From Chromatiales bacterium (GTDB taxonomy: Bacteria; Pseudomonadota; Gammaproteobacteria; SZUA-140), in contig JAITWN010000125.1 of the NCBI GenBank assembly GCA_031285245.1, forward strand, positions 1-8,982: a stretch of 8,982 bases of DNA, in the 5' to 3' direction. Under the pieces are notes generated by a model. That model was not told where the DNA came from, did not search any database, and worked only from the letters and a program-made list of their open reading frames with translations. The translations under genes and the position numbers were made by a program. Shown here one piece after another: positions 6,048 to 8,982 of the stretch. Within the stretch, counting starts at the first letter, position 1; each line of letters starts with the position of its first letter.

Positions 6048-8003
6048 CTAGAACGAGAACGTTACAAACACGGTGAGTAACACCAACAAGCCGATGATCA
6101 TGGCGAAGGCGTAATGAAAGAGGTAACCGGTCTGCACGTGCCTGAGCCGCGCCGCGATGCGACCAATGCCGAAAGCCGTGCCATTGACCAATGCGCCATC
6201 GATGACAGCAACGTCACCAGCGCGCCAGAACAAACGCCCGAGACGACGCCCACCGGCAGCAAAGAATTTGTCATTGAAGGCATCGAAGCCATAAGCGTTG
6301 ACCAGCACGTTATACACCCCGGTAAAGCGGTCTTTGATCGCAGCCGGGATATCCGGTCGCTTCAGATAGAAGAACCAGGCGAGCGCCACGCCAGCGAATG
6401 ACAGCAGCACCGGCAGGCCGAGCACGCCGTGAAGCACGAAGCCAAGCGCGCCGGTGAAATGCTCGCCGATATGCGCCAGCGTGTCATGCGCCGGATCGAC
6501 GAAGATCACGCCGTCGAAGAAGTCTGCGAACAGCATCTTGCCGATAGTGAATGCGCCGATGGCGAGCGATGGTATCGCGAGCAGAATGAGCGGTAGCGTC
6601 ATCACCTTCGGTGGCTCATGCAGATGCTCGCGGGTGTGTTCGTCCATCCGTTCCTTGCCGTGGAAGACGAGAAAGAACATGCGGAAACTATAAAACGCGG
6701 TGATGAATACGCCCGCCATCACCATCACCCAAGCGAAAGTAGCGCCGGGGAGCGTCGAGGCATGCACTGCTTCGATGATTGCATCTTTGGAGAAAAAGCC
6801 TGAGGTGCCAGGGAAACCAATCAGCGCCAGCGAGCCGATCAGCGAAGTCCAATACGTGATGGGCAGATACTTCTTTAGCCCGCCCATCTGACGGATGTCC
6901 TGCACGTGGTGCATGGCGATGATGACCGAGCCGGCAGCGAGGAACAGCAGCGCCTTGAAGAAGGCATGGGTCATGAGATGGAAGATGCCGGCAGCATACG
7001 CCGAGGCACCGAGCGCCACCGTCATGTAGCCGAGCTGTGACAGCGTCGAGTAGGCAACGACACGCTTGATGTCGTTCTGCACGATGCCAAGCAGCCCCAT
7101 GAAGAAGGCGGTGATAGCGCCAATGATCATGACCACGCTGAGCGCCGTTTCCGAAAGCTCATAGAGCGGCGACATGCGCGCCACCATGAAGATGCCCGCA
7201 GTCACCATGGTCGCGGCATGGATCAGCGCCGAGATCGGCGTCGGACCTTCCATCGAATCAGGCAACCACACATGCAGCGGCACCTGCGCCGATTTACCCA
7301 TCGCGCCGACGAAGAGCAGCAGACAGATCACCGTCATCACCGACCAATCCTGCCCCGGAATCACCTGCATGGTGACGTCCGCGAGCAGCGGCGCGGCAGC
7401 GAATACATCGGCGTAGTCGAGGCTGTTGAAATAAGCCAAGACGCCCGCGATGCCGAGAATAAAACCGAAGTCACCGACGCGATTGACCAGAAACGCTTTG
7501 AGATTGGCGTAGATCGCGCTTTCGCGCTGGAACCAGAAACCGATCAGCAGATACGACACCAGACCCACCGCTTCCCAACCGAAGAACAGTTGCATGAAGT
7601 TGTTGGCCATCACCAGCATTAGCATGGAGAAGGTGAAGAGCGCGATGTAGCTGAAGAAGCGCTGATACCCGGGGTCATCGTGCATATAGCCGACGGTATA
7701 GATATGCACCATCAGCGAGACGAAGGTCACCACCATCATCATCATGGCGGTGAGATTGTCGATCAGGAAACCGATTTCGAGGTTGATGCCGTCGCTGATA
7801 CCCCAAGTGTAAACGCCGCCATTGAAGGTATTGCCGTCGTAGACGGTATCGATGAACACCATCACCGACAGCGCAAAGGCCGTCGCGGTGCTGAGAATAG
7901 CAACCCAGTGCGTAGCCGTGCGGCCGATGCGCCTGCCGAGAAAGCCGGCGACGATGGCGCCGAAAAGCGGTGCCAGGGGAATCGCGAGATAAATGCTTTC
8001 CAT
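6048..8003 (-). CDS. nuoL: NADH-quinone oxidoreductase subunit L
   Basis: NuoL is the distal antiporter-like subunit of complex I. Its long C-terminal lateral helix runs along the membrane arm across NuoM and NuoN. The product has 651 residues (E. coli 613). Channel residues are in place: Glu144 in FGWEAVGLVSYLLIGFW, Lys237 in GAMGKSAQVPLHVWLPDSMEG, His262 in ISALIHAATMV, Lys350 in HAFFKALLFL and Lys406 in SGFFSKDAII. After the antiporter core, a His-rich polar loop (HTREHLHEPP, near 460) leads to the C-terminal region with the lateral helix. A final hydrophobic segment near 630-650 is the likely anchoring helix. The ATG at 8003 lies 4 bases after the nuoK stop. AAGGGC in the last nuoK codons serves as its ribosome binding site, so the two genes are closely coupled. 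Confidence 0.97.
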   Translation of the reverse strand: MESIYLAIPLAPLFGAIVAGFLGRRIGRTATHWVAILSTATAFALSVMVFIDTVYDGNTFNGGVYTWGISDGINLEIGFLIDNLTAMMMMVVTFVSLMVHIYTVGYMHDDPGYQRFFSYIALFTFSMLMLVMANNFMQLFFGWEAVGLVSYLLIGFWFQRESAIYANLKAFLVNRVGDFGFILGIAGVLAYFNSLDYADVFAAAPLLADVTMQVIPGQDWSVMTVICLLLFVGAMGKSAQVPLHVWLPDSMEGPTPISALIHAATMVTAGIFMVARMSPLYELSETALSVVMIIGAITAFFMGLLGIVQNDIKRVVAYSTLSQLGYMTVALGASAYAAGIFHLMTHAFFKALLFLAAGSVIIAMHHVQDIRQMGGLKKYLPITYWTSLIGSLALIGFPGTSGFFSKDAIIEAVHASTLPGATFAWVMVMAGVFITAFYSFRMFFLVFHGKERMDEHTREHLHEPPKVMTLPLILLAIPSLAIGAFTIGKMLFADFFDGVIFVDPAHDTLAHIGEHFTGALGFVLHGVLGLPVLLSFAGVALAWFFYLKRPDIPAAIKDRFTGVYNVLVNAYGFDAFNDKFFAAGGRRLGRLFWRAGDVAVIDGALVNGTAFGIGRIAARLRHVQTGYLFHYAFAMIIGLLVLLTVFVTFSF

Positions 8004-8007
8004 GCCC

Positions 8008-8313
8008 TCAGCCCTTCAGCGTGTCGATGTTCATGACGTTGATAGTGCGCCGATTACGGAACAGCACGATCAGGATGGCGAGACCAATGGCCGATTCCGC
8101 CGCCGCTACAGTAAGAATGAAGAACACGAAGATCTGTCCACTGTAGTCGCCAAGGAAGTGCGAAAACGCGATGAAGTTGATGTTGACGGCGAGCAGCATG
8201 AGCTCAATCGCCATCAGCAGCACGATCAGATTCTTCCGATTGAGGAAGATGCCCGCCATGCTGATACAGAACAGCACAGCACCGAGCACGAGATAGTGTG
8301 TCAGGGAAATCAT
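8008..8313 (-). CDS. nuoK: NADH-quinone oxidoreductase subunit K
   Basis: NuoK is a small three-helix subunit of the complex I membrane arm, at the start of the proton path next to NuoJ, A and N. The product has 101 residues (E. coli 100). Both buried glutamates are present: Glu37 in LLMAIELMLLAVNINF and Glu72 in TVAAAESAIGLAILI. NRKNLIVLL (25-33) and FRNR near the C-terminus are family-like. The ATG at 8313 overlaps the nuoJ stop as ATGA (4 bases). A strong GGAGG lies 7 bases upstream, inside the last codons of nuoJ (encoding AEGGQ). This arrangement indicates translational coupling to nuoJ and balanced subunit production. Confidence 0.97.
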   Translation of the reverse strand: MISLTHYLVLGAVLFCISMAGIFLNRKNLIVLLMAIELMLLAVNINFIAFSHFLGDYSGQIFVFFILTVAAAESAIGLAILIVLFRNRRTINVMNIDTLKG

Positions 8314-8975
8314 TGACCACCCTCCGCCTTAGACGCGCTTGGCGCTGGCGCATGCGCGGCCGCTTTCGTCACGCGCGGCTCCGCCGCCATGCTGATCATG
8401 CGTATGCGCTCCTCACGCCGTACGCGCATCTGCGCGCCAGGATCCTGATAGTGGGTATGCGGGCGACGCTGACGCATGGTAAGCGCGATGGCCGCGATGA
8501 TAGCCACCAGCAAAATGGAGCCGGCGAGCTCGAACGGATAGGCATAGATGGTATAGAGCAGTTTGCCGAGTTCCGTGGTGTTGCTGTAATCAGCTGCGTG
8601 AGGCACCGGTGCGCCGAACTCACCAAGACCGAAGTGACGCGGCCCCACCACCAACACCATCTCCACCAGAATCAGCGTCGCAACCAGTCCACCGACGGGG
8701 AGATAGCGCTTGAAACCTTCACGCAAAGGCGCGTAATTGACATCCAGCATCATGATGACGAAGAGGAAGAGCACCATCACCGCGCCGATGTAAACCAGCA
8801 CCAGCACGATGGCGAGGAATTCGGCTTCGAGCAGGAGCCAGACCGCAGCACTGGTGAAGAAGGCCAACACCAGAAACAGAGCCGCATGGACGGTATTGCG
8901 CGCCACGATCACCATCAGCGCGGCGAACACCAGAATGCCTGAAAAGATGTAGAAGAGTGCTGGTTCCATATTCAT
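8310..8975 (-). CDS. nuoJ: NADH-quinone oxidoreductase subunit J
   Basis: NuoJ is a five-helix membrane-arm subunit of complex I (ND6 homologue). Its third helix links quinone chemistry to proton movement. The product has 221 residues (E. coli 184). The conserved third helix is VYIGAVMVLFLFVIMML (61-77), and other hydrophobic segments are near 6-25, 30-50, 93-111 and 146-166. The extra length is mostly a basic cytoplasmic tail from about 168: QRRPHTHYQDPGAQ followed by an Arg-rich stretch and an Ala/Pro/Lys end. From memory, similar tails occur in beta- and some gammaproteobacterial NuoJ. Start choice is open: the ATG at 8975 is used, but an ATG at 8969 (two codons in) is equally plausible, because only 7 bases upstream are visible. 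The rest of the nuo operon presumably lies beyond the right edge. Confidence 0.95.
   Translation of the reverse strand: MNMEPALFYIFSGILVFAALMVIVARNTVHAALFLVLAFFTSAAVWLLLEAEFLAIVLVLVYIGAVMVLFLFVIMMLDVNYAPLREGFKRYLPVGGLVATLILVEMVLVVGPRHFGLGEFGAPVPHAADYSNTTELGKLLYTIYAYPFELAGSILLVAIIAAIALTMRQRRPHTHYQDPGAQMRVRREERIRMISMAAEPRVTKAAAHAPAPSASKAEGGQ
8321..8325 (-). promoter_or_regulatory. nuoK Shine-Dalgarno sequence embedded in the nuoJ 3' end
   Basis: On the minus strand GGAGG lies 7 bases before the nuoK ATG (8313) and inside the codons for the nuoJ C-terminal AEGGQ. It is one of the two strongest ribosome binding sites in the window, the other being that of surE. Together with the ATGA overlap it supports the nuoK start and coupled translation. 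Confidence 0.75.
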
Positions 8976-8982
8976 CTTTATA

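Noticed and set aside
5303..6076. 257-codon open frame on the plus strand, antisense to nuoM
   Set aside because: It has the same artefact composition (many His/Glu/Gln/Arg, no fold signature) and mirrors an intact, well-recognised nuoM. Similar plus-strand frames at 7218-7622, 7680-8036 and 8298-8942 were rejected for the same reason.

Overview
The window holds nine intact protein genes, all on the minus strand, packed tail to head with gaps of at most 42 bases. Read in the direction of transcription (high to low coordinates) the order is nuoJ, nuoK, nuoL, nuoM, nuoN, surE, pcm, a yqaA-type DedA membrane protein, and an nlpD-type LysM/LytM lipoprotein. No tRNA, rRNA, CRISPR array, insertion sequence or phage gene was seen. 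No stretch over 300 bases lacks a gene.

The surE-pcm-nlpD block is typical of Gammaproteobacteria. A yqaA-like gene between pcm and nlpD, and a NuoJ with a long basic 'YQDPGAQ' tail, remind me most of the Xanthomonadales/Nevskiales side of that class. This placement is from memory of gene order and protein style, not from a search. Base composition is moderately GC-rich and even across the window, with no sign of recent transfer inside the genes.

Region 8975-3041 is the distal half of the complex I operon. It encodes the membrane-arm subunits NuoJ, K, L, M and N, and their main proton-channel Glu and Lys residues are in place. Region 3013-52 is a stress and envelope block: SurE (nucleotidase), Pcm (isoaspartyl repair), a DedA-family transporter-like protein, and NlpD (amidase activator). 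The two blocks are separated by only 27 bases and no recognisable terminator, so one long transcript probably joins respiration to protein repair and cell separation. A small hairpin in that junction hides the surE ribosome binding site just after the nuoN stop codon, which suggests translational coupling.

Downstream of the nlpD stop codon (bases 1-51) is an imperfect palindrome of the REP-like 'GTCATTGCGAGG...GCAATCC' type, cut by the window edge. I see no clearly new multi-gene system here. The most interesting points are the nuo-surE junction and its hairpin, the repeat, and two features of nlpD (a degenerate active site and an internal perfect inverted repeat).
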